A stretch of DNA of 64,000 bases from PALSA-278 sp963760285 (GCA_963760285.1 CAVXCI010000003.1:310001-374000); one strand, 5' to 3'. Positions 34,659-44,212 are shown, counted from the stretch's first letter. A program made the numbers and translations. Notes: generated by a model not told the origin, from the letters alone.

Positions 34659-36014
34659 ATGAAACGATTCCTGCTTTGGTTTTCGCTGGCGGTGGTGGTG
34701 CTGGTGATCGCGGCGGTGGCAGCAGTGATGTTTGTGGACGCGGACACCTTCCGGCCACAGATTGAAGCCCAGCTGACGGCATCATTGGGGCGAAAAGTGA
34801 CGCTGGGAAAACTGCATCTATCGCTGCTGAATGGGGCGTTGAGCGCGACAGACATCGTCATCGCGGACGATCCGGCGTTCAACACGGGGAATTTCCTGAC
34901 GGCAAAGTCTTTCAGCACGGGCGTGGAGATGAAGCCGCTGATTTTCAACCGCATACTGCACGTGACGTCGGTGCAGTTGAATGAGCCGCAGGTGTCGCTA
35001 ATCCGAAATGCCAAGGGAGTGTGGAATTTCTCTTCACTGGGTGGATTTAGCAGCGTCCCGGCGGCGCAAACCAGCAGAGGAGGGTCGAGCGGGTTGGAAA
35101 GTTTTTCTGTGGACAAGCTGGAAATTTCCAACGGACAGTTGACCTTGGCGAAGGCGGGCGGCGGAGCACAGCAGGTATGGAGCAAGGTTCATTTGACGGC
35201 GGAAAACATCGAGTACGGTAAGCAGATTCCGCTGACACTGACAGCCCAGACGCCGGGGAAGGGCACGATTGATTTGTCTGGAACGGCCGGACCGCTAGAC
35301 GCGATGGCGGGGGGATCAGTGGGCAGCGCCCTGATGCACATGAAATTTACGGTGAAGAACCTGCCGGCGGAGGATGTGCAGGGATTGATGGCCGTGCTGG
35401 GCGGGTCGCTGCCGACGGGCGACACGATGCAGGGAGGAGTAATCAATTCGGACCTGCAACTGGAAGGACCTTTCGACAAGCTAACCACGAGCGGACCAGT
35501 CTCGGTGAGCAATGTGAAGCTGGTGGGGAACATCGCGCAGAAACTTTCCACGTTGGGAAAGCTGACGGGAACAACAACCGGAAACGTGACGAACATCAAG
35601 AACATGAGCGCGCAACTGCGCATGACTCCGCAGACGACGCGCGCAGACAACATCAACGTCCTGATTCCTGCTCTGGGAACTTTGACGGGCGCGGGAACCA
35701 TCGATGCGGCAAACCGCATGTCGTTCAACATGCTGGCGAAGCTGAACGCCAACGCGGGCGGAAGTTCACAGATATCGCAACTGGGAGGGCAGGCGGCGCA
35801 GATTTCGCAGGCCATGGGGTCGGCGGCGAGCACGAATGGCGTGCAGTTTACGATTACAGGAACGACGTCAAACCCGATCGTGACGGTGAACACGAAGGCG
35901 GCGGCAACGTCCGTGCTGGGCGCGCTGGCGCAACAGCAACTGAAGAAGCAGGGCCAGCAGCAAAGCGGTGGCCTGGCCGGCACACTGGGAAAGCTTCTGG
36001 GGAAGAAACCGTAG
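34659..36014 (+). CDS. AsmA-family protein
   Basis: This is a 451-aa protein. One N-terminal membrane anchor (FSLAVVVLVIAAVAAVMF) is followed by the AsmA N-domain (DADTFRPQIEAQLTASLGRKVTLGKLHLSLLNGALSATDIVIADDPAF) and the typical strand series ending in the AsmA C-domain. These periplasmic proteins belong to the bridge-like lipid-transfer superfamily and are linked to outer-membrane lipid traffic. At 451 aa it is one of the shorter members. ATG 34659 follows GGAGGCGGCAAA. Confidence 0.88.
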   Translation: MKRFLLWFSLAVVVLVIAAVAAVMFVDADTFRPQIEAQLTASLGRKVTLGKLHLSLLNGALSATDIVIADDPAFNTGNFLTAKSFSTGVEMKPLIFNRILHVTSVQLNEPQVSLIRNAKGVWNFSSLGGFSSVPAAQTSRGGSSGLESFSVDKLEISNGQLTLAKAGGGAQQVWSKVHLTAENIEYGKQIPLTLTAQTPGKGTIDLSGTAGPLDAMAGGSVGSALMHMKFTVKNLPAEDVQGLMAVLGGSLPTGDTMQGGVINSDLQLEGPFDKLTTSGPVSVSNVKLVGNIAQKLSTLGKLTGTTTGNVTNIKNMSAQLRMTPQTTRADNINVLIPALGTLTGAGTIDAANRMSFNMLAKLNANAGGSSQISQLGGQAAQISQAMGSAASTNGVQFTITGTTSNPIVTVNTKAAATSVLGALAQQQLKKQGQQQSGGLAGTLGKLLGKKP

Positions 36015-36170
36015 AGGTCACCTAAGTTAGGCGGCGAGGCGCATAGACTTCCGGTTTTGAGGTTGGCGAAACGGGATGGAGCGGTTTGTCACGGTCCCTG
36101 CTGGCGGGTAAATTCCTTCAATAGGATACGTTCAACGAAGTAGTGGGCGAATTGTTTTCGAGTAACCGAG

Positions 36171-37181
36171 ATGGCATCACAAGTAAACACGGGATGGGCG
36201 GCGAGCGCGGCGCGGAGTCGCGTGGTGTGGATTGGCGTGGCCACATGGGTGGCGTGCGGCGTGGGAATGCCGTTGCTGACCCATGGCATTAAGCCGTTCG
36301 ACCGGCCCAACGTTGCGGCCATGAGTTGGCGGGCGGAATACACGACCCAGATGGCGCTGCCGGCGATTGCGCTGGTGTTTCTGCTGGTGACATGGGTGCT
36401 CACGCGGCGGCGGAACGTGGATGTGGCGGCCCGCGCGCCAGAGCGGCAGGTGGCGTTGCGCGAGACGCTGTGGCTGCTGGCGTACGGCGCGGTGGTGCTT
36501 CTGGCGGGTGAATTCGTTGGACATGCGGTGGGAACGCACGCCATCGGGATGCATCTGGCGGGCAGCATGTTTGGGCTGGCGGATCGCGTGACGCCCGCGG
36601 AGGCATGGTGGTGGGCGGGATACAATTTCGTTTTTTATGCGGCGATTCCGTATGTGGTTTTCCGGCGTCGCGGGTACTCCAATGAACAGCTATGCTTGAA
36701 ATCGTCGAATTTGGCGAATGACACGCTGGTGATCGTGGTGATCCTGGCGATGACCGTCCTGTCGGACCTTCCGCTGACCCGGCTGCGGCAATTGACAGGA
36801 CATCAACTGGGTGAAGGGGCGGCGCTGGCGTTTGTTATTTCCCTCCTGGGAACGGGACTGCCCATTCTTGTATTCCTGTGCGCGATATTGGCGCCGCGGT
36901 ATCGAAGGCTTACGGGTTCAGCGGCCGCAACTTGCGTGCTGAGCGGATTCACCTACGCGGCATTACACTTTACAGAATACTGGACACGGTACAACACGCC
37001 GTCGCACGCGGCGCTTTCCGTGATGTACATCCTGACGCTGTATGGCGGCCCGGGCATGGTGAAAGGGTACCTGACGCAGCGGACGGGAAACGCGTGGGTC
37101 CATCTGTGGGCTTATCACGCCATCGCACCGCACGTGACGGGTGACACACCGGTGTTCGTGAAGATTTTTGGGCTCAAGTAA
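36171..37181 (+). CDS. Polytopic membrane protein, degenerate CPBP-like
   Basis: This is a 336-aa protein with about eight membrane helices. The last third (LSGFTYAALHFTEYW, YHAIAPHVTGD) has the spacing of the F-x3-H and H-x3 motifs of CPBP/Abi proteases. However, the first motif (EExxxR) seems replaced by CAILAPRYRR, so catalytic activity is doubtful. An intact CPBP protein is encoded at 38519-39484. No close partner is visible. The ribosome site is weak. Confidence 0.55.
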   Translation: MASQVNTGWAASAARSRVVWIGVATWVACGVGMPLLTHGIKPFDRPNVAAMSWRAEYTTQMALPAIALVFLLVTWVLTRRRNVDVAARAPERQVALRETLWLLAYGAVVLLAGEFVGHAVGTHAIGMHLAGSMFGLADRVTPAEAWWWAGYNFVFYAAIPYVVFRRRGYSNEQLCLKSSNLANDTLVIVVILAMTVLSDLPLTRLRQLTGHQLGEGAALAFVISLLGTGLPILVFLCAILAPRYRRLTGSAAATCVLSGFTYAALHFTEYWTRYNTPSHAALSVMYILTLYGGPGMVKGYLTQRTGNAWVHLWAYHAIAPHVTGDTPVFVKIFGLK

Positions 37182-37281
37182 CCCGAAAAGCAAACGCAAT
37201 GCGTGGAGGACAATTCGTTCACGCGCGCAAAGAGGCGGAGCGGGGTAAGCCGGTCCGCCTGCAATGCGCTGCCGCGGGGAG

Positions 37282-37833
37282 CTAGCTGGGAAGAAGAACA
37301 GAATCCACGACCTGAATCACGCCGTTGGACTGGAACACGTTGCTGATAGTGATGTCCGCGGTGCCGCCCTTTTCGTCCGTCAAAATAATTTTGCTGCCCT
37401 GCAGAGTTGCGGTGATCGTGCCACCGCTGACGGTCTTAAGCTGCGCGGAACCGTGACCCTCGCGAATCATTTTCTTGATTTCGGCGGTGGAAAGGCGGCC
37501 AGCCACAACGTGGTACGTCAGGATCTTCGTGAGCATTTCCTTGTTTTCCGGCTTCAGCAGGTTGTCCACCGTGCCGGCGGGAAGCTTGGCGAAAGCTTCA
37601 TTGGTCGGCGCAAAAACAGTGAACGGGCCGGGGCCCTCGAGCGTATTGACCAGGCCGGCGGCTTTCACTGCGGCAACCAGCGTGGTGTGGTCAGAGGAAT
37701 TCACGGCGTTTTCAACGATGTTCTTGGTGGGATACATGGTAGCCCCACCGACCATGGGATCCTTCTGTGAAGCGACAACGGACCCAGTGAGCAACAGCAA
37801 AGCACACAGCGCAAACAGAATTCGTGACTTCAT
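37282..37833 (-). CDS. Secreted fasciclin (FAS1) domain protein
   Basis: This is a 183-aa protein with a signal peptide (ILFALCALLLLTGSVVA). The FAS1 domain is clear: NIVENAVNSSDHTTLVAAVKAAGLVNTLEGPGPFTVFAPTNEAFAKLP (H1 region) and LTYHVVAGRLSTAEI (the YH motif), ending in DITISNVFQSNGVIQVVDSVLLP (H2 region). FAS1 domains mediate adhesion. ATG 37833 follows GGAG 8 nt upstream, better than two upstream in-frame starts. It is convergent with the CPBP-like gene. Confidence 0.92.
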   Translation of the reverse strand: MKSRILFALCALLLLTGSVVASQKDPMVGGATMYPTKNIVENAVNSSDHTTLVAAVKAAGLVNTLEGPGPFTVFAPTNEAFAKLPAGTVDNLLKPENKEMLTKILTYHVVAGRLSTAEIKKMIREGHGSAQLKTVSGGTITATLQGSKIILTDEKGGTADITISNVFQSNGVIQVVDSVLLPS

Positions 37834-38046
37834 TTTAGGCATCTCCGTTTTGTAAGTTTGTACAACCACCACAAGTACGCGGTGGCGGGGAGTGTGGATT
37901 GCCGCTGACTAAAAATGTGCGCGACCATTCAGGCTGCGTAGGGCGACAAAGAGATTGTAGTAACGTCACGAAGGGGTAATATTGGCGCGCGGGAAATCAG
38001 GCTGTCCGAAGCAGCGGGCACACGAATCGAGGAGGCAGATAAATAT

Positions 38047-38394
38047 ATGCCACAAGTAGACGAATGGATGGCGACAACGTCCAATGAACTGGCGGGATAC
38101 CGCGTGGTGCGGTCACTGGGAACAGTGCGGGGAATCGTGGTGCGTTCGAGGAGCATTATCGGGAATCTCGGCGCGGCGGTGCAGACGGTTTTTGGCGGCA
38201 ATATTTCCATCTACACCGAAATGTGCGAGAAGGCGCGGCACGAAGCGCTGGATATCATGCTGGAACACGCTGGGACACTACAGGCCAACGCGGTGATCGC
38301 AATGCGTTATGACGCCAACGAGATTATGCAGGGCGTGACGGAAGTGCTGGCGTACGGAACGGCGGTGGTGGTGGAAAAAGCGCCGAAGGATTAA
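38047..38394 (+). CDS. ybjQ: YbjQ-family (UPF0145) protein
   Basis: This is a 115-aa protein. TTSNELAGYRVVRSLGTVRGIVVRSRSI, the middle GGNISIYTEMCEKARHEALDIMLEHA, and ANAVIAMRYDANEIMQGVTEVLAYGTAVVV are the complete YbjQ pattern. These proteins form a pentameric ring; they are called heavy-metal-binding, but the function is poorly established. GGAGGCAGA precedes the start. Confidence 0.92.
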   Translation: MPQVDEWMATTSNELAGYRVVRSLGTVRGIVVRSRSIIGNLGAAVQTVFGGNISIYTEMCEKARHEALDIMLEHAGTLQANAVIAMRYDANEIMQGVTEVLAYGTAVVVEKAPKD

Positions 38395-38518
38395 GCCCCG
38401 GCAATTGGCAAGGAACGCTCCGCGAATCGCGCAGTACGAGCGGGAGCATTGGGTGGCGAGCGCGCGTACCTGCGTGAGGCAGCGCGGTATTTGCGCAATG
38501 GCCATTTAGGAGGGACGA

Positions 38519-39484
38519 ATGGGATTTAGCGGGCCCGCAGGAGATTTGCCAACGGAGGCACAAGGTCCGATGACGGAGCCGGAGTCATCGGCGCTGCAGA
38601 AGATTTTCCTCGGCCCGGACGGACTGCGTGCGGGATGGCGGTTGGCCATTTTTGTCTTCATGTACTTGGTCTTCAGCGGCGTGACATTCACGGTGATGTT
38701 TCATTTTCAAGGGCGTCGCGGTCCGGCGAAGGTGACAGAACTGACACCGACACTCCTGCTGATTTCCGAGGGAATTGGGTTTGGCGCGGTGCTGCTGGGC
38801 AGTTTCGTGATGTCGCGTATCGAGCGGCGAAAGATGGGCGTCTACGGACTGCCATTGCGAAAGGCACTGGGAAGAAACTTCTGGGTGGGATGCCTTTGGG
38901 GATTTGGCGCACTGACTGCGCTACTGCTGGTGTTTCACGCGGCAGGCGATTACGAGTATGGGACTCCGATGCTGCATGGCGGCGCGGCGGTGACTCGCGG
39001 GATCGTATGGGCGATAACGTTTTTGATGGTAGGACTTTCCGAGGAATACACATTCCGGGGATACACGCAGTACACGCTGACAACGGGGATGGGCTTCTGG
39101 CCTTCCGCGTTGGCGCTTTCACTGCTTTTCGGATTGGCACACAAGAGCAATTCCGGAGAACAGTGGCTGGGACTGGCGCAGGTGGTGATCATCGCACTGT
39201 TCTTTGCGTTCACGCTATGGAAGACCGGCAATCTGTGGTTCGCGGTGGGATATCACGCCGCATGGGACTGGGGCCAAACATTTTTCTATGGGACGGCGGA
39301 TAGCGGTTTGCTGGGGCGCGGGCACCTGCTGAGCCCGTCAGCTCACGGGCCGGCATGGTTTACGGGAGGCACAGTGGGACCGGAAGGCAGCGTGCTGAAC
39401 GTTCCGCTGGTGCTCCTGGTGGCGCTGCTGTTTCATTTTGCGTACCGGCAACGCGCTGAATATCCGCAATCGGGCCGCAAGTAG
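38519..39484 (+). CDS. CPBP-family intramembrane glutamic endopeptidase
   Basis: This is a 321-aa protein with about eight membrane helices. All three CPBP motifs are intact: SEEYTFRGYTQY (EExxxR), FGLAHKSN (FxxxH) and HAAWDWGQ (HxxxD). The family includes Rce1-like glutamic proteases that cleave within or near membranes, and bacteriocin self-immunity proteins. ATG 38519 follows AGGAGGGACGA. It lies 124 bp after ybjQ. Confidence 0.9.
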   Translation: MGFSGPAGDLPTEAQGPMTEPESSALQKIFLGPDGLRAGWRLAIFVFMYLVFSGVTFTVMFHFQGRRGPAKVTELTPTLLLISEGIGFGAVLLGSFVMSRIERRKMGVYGLPLRKALGRNFWVGCLWGFGALTALLLVFHAAGDYEYGTPMLHGGAAVTRGIVWAITFLMVGLSEEYTFRGYTQYTLTTGMGFWPSALALSLLFGLAHKSNSGEQWLGLAQVVIIALFFAFTLWKTGNLWFAVGYHAAWDWGQTFFYGTADSGLLGRGHLLSPSAHGPAWFTGGTVGPEGSVLNVPLVLLVALLFHFAYRQRAEYPQSGRK

Positions 39485-39548
39485 CGCGTATAACGCGCGC
39501 GACTAATTGGCGGCAGGGAACATCTAAGCGGGTGGAGGCAATTCCTTC

Positions 39549-40649
39549 GTGAAGACCCGTTTTGCGGTGTTTGCCGTGGTGGTGCAATCCATACTTCTAG
39601 TGGCACACGCGTTTGTCTATGAGACGTGGAGATCGCTGCACGGCGCAGAGGCTAGTTCGCCCCTGGTGTGGGTGACGCTGGCGCTGGCGATGAGTTTTGT
39701 GGGCACATCCCTACTGGCGTTCCGATATTCGAATGCCGTGGTGCGTCTCTTTTATACGCTAGCGGCGGCGTGGCTGGGAATTTTCTCGTACCTATTTCTT
39801 GCAGCAATGGCCTGCTGGGTGATTTATGCCGCAGGCGCGCTGTTCAGCTGGCATATCAACGGACGACTTCTGACGGACACAGTGTTCACAATGGGCGCGG
39901 CGGTAGGATTGTATGGAATCGTCAATGCGGCAGGTACGCGCGTGAAACGGATTACGGTGCGGATTCCGAACTTGCCGGAATCGTGGCGAGGGCGCGCGGC
40001 GGCGCTGGTGAGCGACATGCACCTGGGACACGTTCGGCACTACGGATTTGCGCGGCGCATCGCGCGAATGGTGTCGGCGCTGAAACCGGACGCGGTGTTC
40101 ATCGCGGGAGATTTGTATGACGGAACGGCGGCGGACTTTGCGCGGCTGGCGCAGCCGTGGAAGGATGTGTCGGCGCCGCTGGGCGCATATTTCGTCACTG
40201 GAAATCACGAGGGAATTCGCCCACGAGCGCATTATCTGGATGCGGTGCGGGATGCGGGAGTGCGCGTCCTGCAGAATGAAAAAGTGACGCTGGATGGATT
40301 GCAGCTGGTGGGCGTGAACTATGTGGATTCGACGCAGGAGGAGCATTTCCGGTCCGTGCTGCGCGGCATGGACATTGATCGCGACAAGGCCAGCGTGCTG
40401 CTAACGCACGTTCCGGGCAAACTAAACGTGGCGGAAGAAGCGGGAATCGGGTTGCAGCTTTCGGGCCACACGCATGGCGGGCAGTTTTTCCCGTATACCT
40501 GGCTGACCTCGCGGATCTGGGGGCCGTTCACCTACGGGCTGAAGCGATTCGGGAAGATGCTGGTGTATACGTCGTGCGGCGCAGGAACATGGGGGCCTCC
40601 GCTGCGTGTGGGAACGAATCCGGAAATTGTGCTGATTGAGTTTGCGTAA
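39549..40649 (+). CDS. Membrane-anchored metallophosphoesterase (YkuE-like)
   Basis: This is a 366-aa protein with a GTG start at 39549 after GGAGG. About four N-terminal membrane helices are followed by a calcineurin-like phosphoesterase domain. All metal motifs are present: SDMHLGH (DxH), AGDLYDG (GDxxD), TGNHE (GNHE), LLTHVPG and SGHTHGGQFFP (GHxH). The family hydrolyses phosphodiesters or pyrophosphates such as UDP-diacylglucosamine in LpxI/YkuE relatives; the substrate here is unknown. It directly follows the CPBP gene and may be co-transcribed. Confidence 0.92.
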   Translation: MKTRFAVFAVVVQSILLVAHAFVYETWRSLHGAEASSPLVWVTLALAMSFVGTSLLAFRYSNAVVRLFYTLAAAWLGIFSYLFLAAMACWVIYAAGALFSWHINGRLLTDTVFTMGAAVGLYGIVNAAGTRVKRITVRIPNLPESWRGRAAALVSDMHLGHVRHYGFARRIARMVSALKPDAVFIAGDLYDGTAADFARLAQPWKDVSAPLGAYFVTGNHEGIRPRAHYLDAVRDAGVRVLQNEKVTLDGLQLVGVNYVDSTQEEHFRSVLRGMDIDRDKASVLLTHVPGKLNVAEEAGIGLQLSGHTHGGQFFPYTWLTSRIWGPFTYGLKRFGKMLVYTSCGAGTWGPPLRVGTNPEIVLIEFA

Positions 40650-40746
40650 ATCCCGATTACTATCCTCTATTTCCTCCGCAATTCGTCCCTGTAGAAAAAC
40701 GGCTTCGACGGGCGCGGGCGGCCTGTGCTAAGTTTGCGGGCGAACA

Positions 40747-41412
40747 ATGGGCGTCGAGACGAGCGTACTGATTGAATTCGCGCTACTGGCGCTGACGTCT
40801 ATTTTCGTCCTGGTGGATCCCATCGCGGTAATTCCCGTATTTCTGTTGATGACGGCAGGCGCGGATACAGCGCGGCGCAAAATGATGGCCAAGCGCGCCA
40901 GCATTACGGTGGTGGCCGTGCTGGTCGGGTTCGGTATTGCAGGCTCGCTGCTGTTCAAGGTGATGGGATTGACGCTGCCGGCGTTTAAGATTGCCGGCGG
41001 ATTGGTACTGCTGCAGATAGGGCATGACATGCTGCAGGCCAAACACCTTTCGACGAAAACCACGCCGGAAGAAACCAGCGAAAACGCGGTTAAGGCGGAT
41101 ACCAGCGTGGTGCCTCTGGGGATTCCGCTGCTGGCGGGGCCAGGGGCGATCTCCACAGTGATGGTGATGCTGGGGGATTCGACGTTCATATGGTGGAAGC
41201 ACCTGATTGTGTACAGCGCGATTGTGATTATCGCGGTGGTTTCCTACTACACGCTGATTGGGGCAGCGCGGGTGCAGGGTTTTCTTGGCGAAACGGGGAT
41301 GAACATCCTGTCGCGACTGATGGGGTTGCTGCTGATGGCGCTGGCGGTGCAGTTCTTTGTGAACGGGTTGACGGATTTGGGAGTGATTCATCACATTTCC
41401 AAGATTCCGTAA
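40747..41412 (+). CDS. marC: MarC-family integral membrane protein
   Basis: This is a 221-aa protein with six hydrophobic helices. The family pattern is clear in LVDPIAVIPVFLLMTAGADTARRKMMAKRASI, the glycine-rich KIAGGLVLLQIGHDML, and PLGIPLLAGPGAISTVMVMLG. MarC is no longer thought to act in antibiotic resistance; its function is unknown. It is the last clear host gene before the phage block. An imperfect GCGGAA/TTCCGC hairpin follows the stop. Confidence 0.92.
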   Translation: MGVETSVLIEFALLALTSIFVLVDPIAVIPVFLLMTAGADTARRKMMAKRASITVVAVLVGFGIAGSLLFKVMGLTLPAFKIAGGLVLLQIGHDMLQAKHLSTKTTPEETSENAVKADTSVVPLGIPLLAGPGAISTVMVMLGDSTFIWWKHLIVYSAIVIIAVVSYYTLIGAARVQGFLGETGMNILSRLMGLLLMALAVQFFVNGLTDLGVIHHISKIP

Positions 41413-41532
41413 GCGGAAGTGTCGCTTGATGCGACGCATTTCCGCGCCATGAGACTGCTTTTGCGAGAGGACAGAAATTCGCGGCGCGAGCGAAATCCGC
41501 CTTGGACAAAAAAACGTTACAGACACTATCGT

Positions 41533-41561
41533 TTGACACAATGAGGCGTTTAGCGTAAAAA
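41533..41561 (+). promoter_or_regulatory. Strong sigma-70-like promoter of the phage structural block
   Basis: A perfect -35 box TTGACA (41533-41538) is separated by exactly 17 bp from TAAAAA (41556-41561). It lies about 110 bp upstream of the first phage gene and points rightward. This is the best promoter match I see in the window. Neighbouring sequence is AT-rich (AAAAAGTTTTTTG). Confidence 0.65.
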
Positions 41562-41673
41562 GTTTTTTGTAAGCTCGAAACGTGTACGCAGAAAGAGCAG
41601 GCGGCGGACACGAACCCACCTGAAATTCCGCGAAAGCGGCAAGTAAACAACCGGTACTTTTGAGGAGGCTGCG

Positions 41674-42042
41674 ATGCCGAACTATAACGCGCAGAATCCG
41701 CCCTATGCTGTGTTTCCGGGCGATCTGGTGACACCATTCAACGACGAAACACCCACAGCGGGACAGGCGGGACAACAGTTTGCACTGGCCGATTATTCCG
41801 GAGATCCGGACCAGGGGCGCACCGTCCGCTGGCAGACGCTATTTGCGACATCGCCAACGGCGGTGAGCATAGCGTTGCAGGGCGCGCTGCAAGACGTGGA
41901 CGCGGAATACTTCACGCTGGACACGTCAACGAACGTGGCGGGGGAGTCGCGGTCGGTTTCGTCCGTGCGGGCAAAATTCCTGCGGGCCAAACTGACCAGC
42001 ATTACGGGCGGAAGCGGGTTGACCGTCCTACTGACCACTTAA
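41674..42042 (+). CDS. Small phage-block protein of unknown function
   Basis: This is a 122-aa protein, probably all beta (ADYSGDPDQGRTVRWQTLFA, TAVSIALQGALQDVDAEYFTLD, AKFLRAKLTSITGGSGLTVLL). It starts after an ideal GAGGAGG. It is the first gene after the promoter. The size and strand-rich pattern would suit a capsid decoration or tail-tip protein, but no family is recognised. Confidence 0.65.
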   Translation: MPNYNAQNPPYAVFPGDLVTPFNDETPTAGQAGQQFALADYSGDPDQGRTVRWQTLFATSPTAVSIALQGALQDVDAEYFTLDTSTNVAGESRSVSSVRAKFLRAKLTSITGGSGLTVLLTT

Positions 42043-42074
42043 ACCAGGGGCAAATCCAGACGACGAAAACGGGA

Positions 42075-42518
42075 ATGGCGGGAATGGCACGCCGAACGAC
42101 GGAAGTGTCCGCGGCGAGAGAACAGAGCGCCGAAATGAAGCAGCCGGCAAAGATCCGCAGGATTCGGGAAAAGAGGCGGGAGCGGACACCTGCTGGCTCA
42201 AAGCGATCGTGCGCGCGCCAGCAAACAATGGCCGAGGCTTTTCGCGCGGCGGGACTGGGCGAAAGGGAACTGGCGAGACATTATCGTCGCCTGATTGACG
42301 GGCTGGATCCTAAGAATGACAAACAACTGATGTTTGACGCGTTGCGAGAGGTAGGAATGATGTTGAATCCACGCGCGCCGCGCGAAAAAGTGGCGCGCTT
42401 CGTACCCACTGACGTGCGGCTGAAGCATTCGGTGGCGCGGCCGCGGAATGCGGCAGGAGCAGCGGCAGCGGTGGCTGGCGGGACAAATCCAAAATTACCG
42501 GGAGGGAAGAATGACTGA
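42075..42518 (+). CDS. Putative small terminase subunit
   Basis: This is a 147-aa basic protein. Residues 48-100 (RQQTMAEAFRAAGLGERELARHYRRLIDGLDPKNDKQLMFDALREVGMMLNP) resemble the HTH plus helical segment of phage small terminases, which recognise packaging sites on phage DNA. The position two genes before the large terminase supports this. ATG 42075 and ATG 42084 are both possible. The last 8 bp overlap the next gene. Confidence 0.55.
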   Translation: MAGMARRTTEVSAAREQSAEMKQPAKIRRIREKRRERTPAGSKRSCARQQTMAEAFRAAGLGERELARHYRRLIDGLDPKNDKQLMFDALREVGMMLNPRAPREKVARFVPTDVRLKHSVARPRNAAGAAAAVAGGTNPKLPGGKND

Positions 42519-42678
42519 CCTGAAAACGAATGTGGGATATGGCGTACAGCTTGGTGGAATTGTGGCACTTGCGATTGGCGCGGTGCTGAGCGTGCATCAC
42601 CTGGCGGTGGGAGCAACGTTGCTGGGTGGAGCGGCGGCGCTTTACATCGGACAGAAGATTCGCTCGGTCACGCTGTAA
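42511..42678 (+). CDS. Tiny membrane protein in the phage block
   Basis: This is a 55-aa protein. ATG 42511 follows GGAGGGAAGA and lies inside the preceding gene's end. It has two hydrophobic segments (GIVALAIGAVLSVHHL and VGATLLGGAAALYIG) separated by a short turn. The size and topology would fit a small holin or a membrane-associated packaging helper; this is inferred from layout only. Confidence 0.65.
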   Translation: MTDLKTNVGYGVQLGGIVALAIGAVLSVHHLAVGATLLGGAAALYIGQKIRSVTL

Positions 42679-42691
42679 GGGTGCACACGCT

Positions 42692-44212
42692 TTGCCCGCC
42701 ACGGCTCGCAGGCCTCTCGTTACCGAAGCGCACAGCGGGGTGGAACGCTGGGAAGAGGAACAGGCGAAACAAGCTGGCGGAGCGGATGTGAAAGCAGGCC
42801 CCGTGCTGCCATACAAACCGTTTCCAAAACAGCAGGAATTCCATGGCTGCGAAGCGAAGTATAGATTGTTCGGCGGTGCTGCCGGGCCCGGGAAGACCAC
42901 GGCGTTGCTGATGGAAGCGACGCTACAGGCGTATGAACATCCGGGCGCGGACACGCTGCTGCTGCGGCGGACGTTTCCGGAACTGGAAAGCTCGCTGCTG
43001 CTGCAATTCCGGCGAGACATACCACGAGAGTTGTATGAATCGTTCAACGACTCGAAGCATGTGGTGACGTGGCGGAATGGGTCCACGACGCGATTCGGAT
43101 ATTGCCGCGCGGAGACGGATGTCTACCAGTACCAAGGTGCGGAATTCCTGTTCATCGGAATCGACGAGTTGACACTGTTCACGCTGAAACAGTGGCAATT
43201 CTTAACCAGCCGAAACCGGTCGCCAGTTGCGGGCGCGTTTCCGTGCATGGCCGGAGCGACCAATCCGGGGAACATCGGGCATGCGTGGGTGAAGGCGCTG
43301 TGGATTGACCGGCGTCCAGCGCCGGGGATGGAACACGCTGAGGAATACAATGCCGCGGACTACGCGTTCATTCCGGCGCGCGTGGAAGATAACCCCATTT
43401 ACGCCGCTGATGAGAATTACCTGCGAACGTTACGGGCGCTGCCGACACATTTGCGGCGGGCATTTCTGGACGGCGACTGGAGCATTTTTGCCGGGCAATA
43501 CTTCGACAACTTTGATTTTGCGCGGCACGTAGGGCGGGTGGAAGAGGTGGGATTGGAAAATTACTGGCCACGGCACATTTCGGTGGATTGGGGTTTCGAA
43601 CATCCGGCGGCGGTTTACTGGCACGCCAGCGACGGGCGGCGGCAGATAACCTACCGCGAGTTTGTCCGCAACCGGCTTACGCCGCGGGACCTGGCCAAGG
43701 AGATCGCGCGGAGGTCTAGCGCAGCGGATGGAAGCGACGAACAGATCGAGGTGATTTACCTGTCGCCGGATGCCTTCGCGCGGAGGACGGGGGAATCGAG
43801 CATCGCCGAACAGATGGGCGACGTGCTGATGGCTGAGGGGTTGCCGCGGCCGCAGCCAGCGGACGATGAACGCGTGGGCGGCTGGATGCTGATGTATCAA
43901 ATGCTGGCGGCGAATGAATGGCTGATCACGGACAATTGCACGGAGCTGATTCGCACGCTGCCGGCATTGACACGCGATGCGATCCGCATTGAAGACGTGC
44001 AGAAATGCGATGGAGACGACGCGGCGGACGCGGCGCGGTATGGAGTGAAGTCGAGGAGGACGCCGGCGCGGATGCCGTTGGAGATTCGGATGGCGGAACG
44101 GATGACATCCGCGGATCCGACGGTCCGGGCATTGCAGGCGCGGAAAGCATTGGCGGAAGAGAACAAGATGCGAAAACCAGTCCATTTTGCGCCGGGACGG
44201 CGGCACCGTTAG
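42692..44212 (+). CDS. terL: Phage terminase large subunit
   Basis: This protein is about 506 aa. The ATPase has Walker A GGAAGPGKTT (about residues 61-70) and Walker B FLFIGIDE with Asp158-Glu159. The RNaseH-like nuclease half begins at HISVDWGFEHPAAVYW, where Asp299 is the first metal ligand. TNPGNIGHAWVK is a conserved coupling segment. It packages DNA into the capsid. The start is uncertain: TTG 42692 follows AAGGGTG, whereas GTG 42626 would overlap the previous gene and GTG 42740 has no ribosome site. Confidence 0.92.
   Translation: MPATARRPLVTEAHSGVERWEEEQAKQAGGADVKAGPVLPYKPFPKQQEFHGCEAKYRLFGGAAGPGKTTALLMEATLQAYEHPGADTLLLRRTFPELESSLLLQFRRDIPRELYESFNDSKHVVTWRNGSTTRFGYCRAETDVYQYQGAEFLFIGIDELTLFTLKQWQFLTSRNRSPVAGAFPCMAGATNPGNIGHAWVKALWIDRRPAPGMEHAEEYNAADYAFIPARVEDNPIYAADENYLRTLRALPTHLRRAFLDGDWSIFAGQYFDNFDFARHVGRVEEVGLENYWPRHISVDWGFEHPAAVYWHASDGRRQITYREFVRNRLTPRDLAKEIARRSSAADGSDEQIEVIYLSPDAFARRTGESSIAEQMGDVLMAEGLPRPQPADDERVGGWMLMYQMLAANEWLITDNCTELIRTLPALTRDAIRIEDVQKCDGDDAADAARYGVKSRRTPARMPLEIRMAERMTSADPTVRALQARKALAEENKMRKPVHFAPGRRHR

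Noticed and set aside
41413..41673. Possible left attachment site of the phage block
   Set aside because: No tRNA, integrase or matching direct repeat is visible inside the window, so no att site can be supported.
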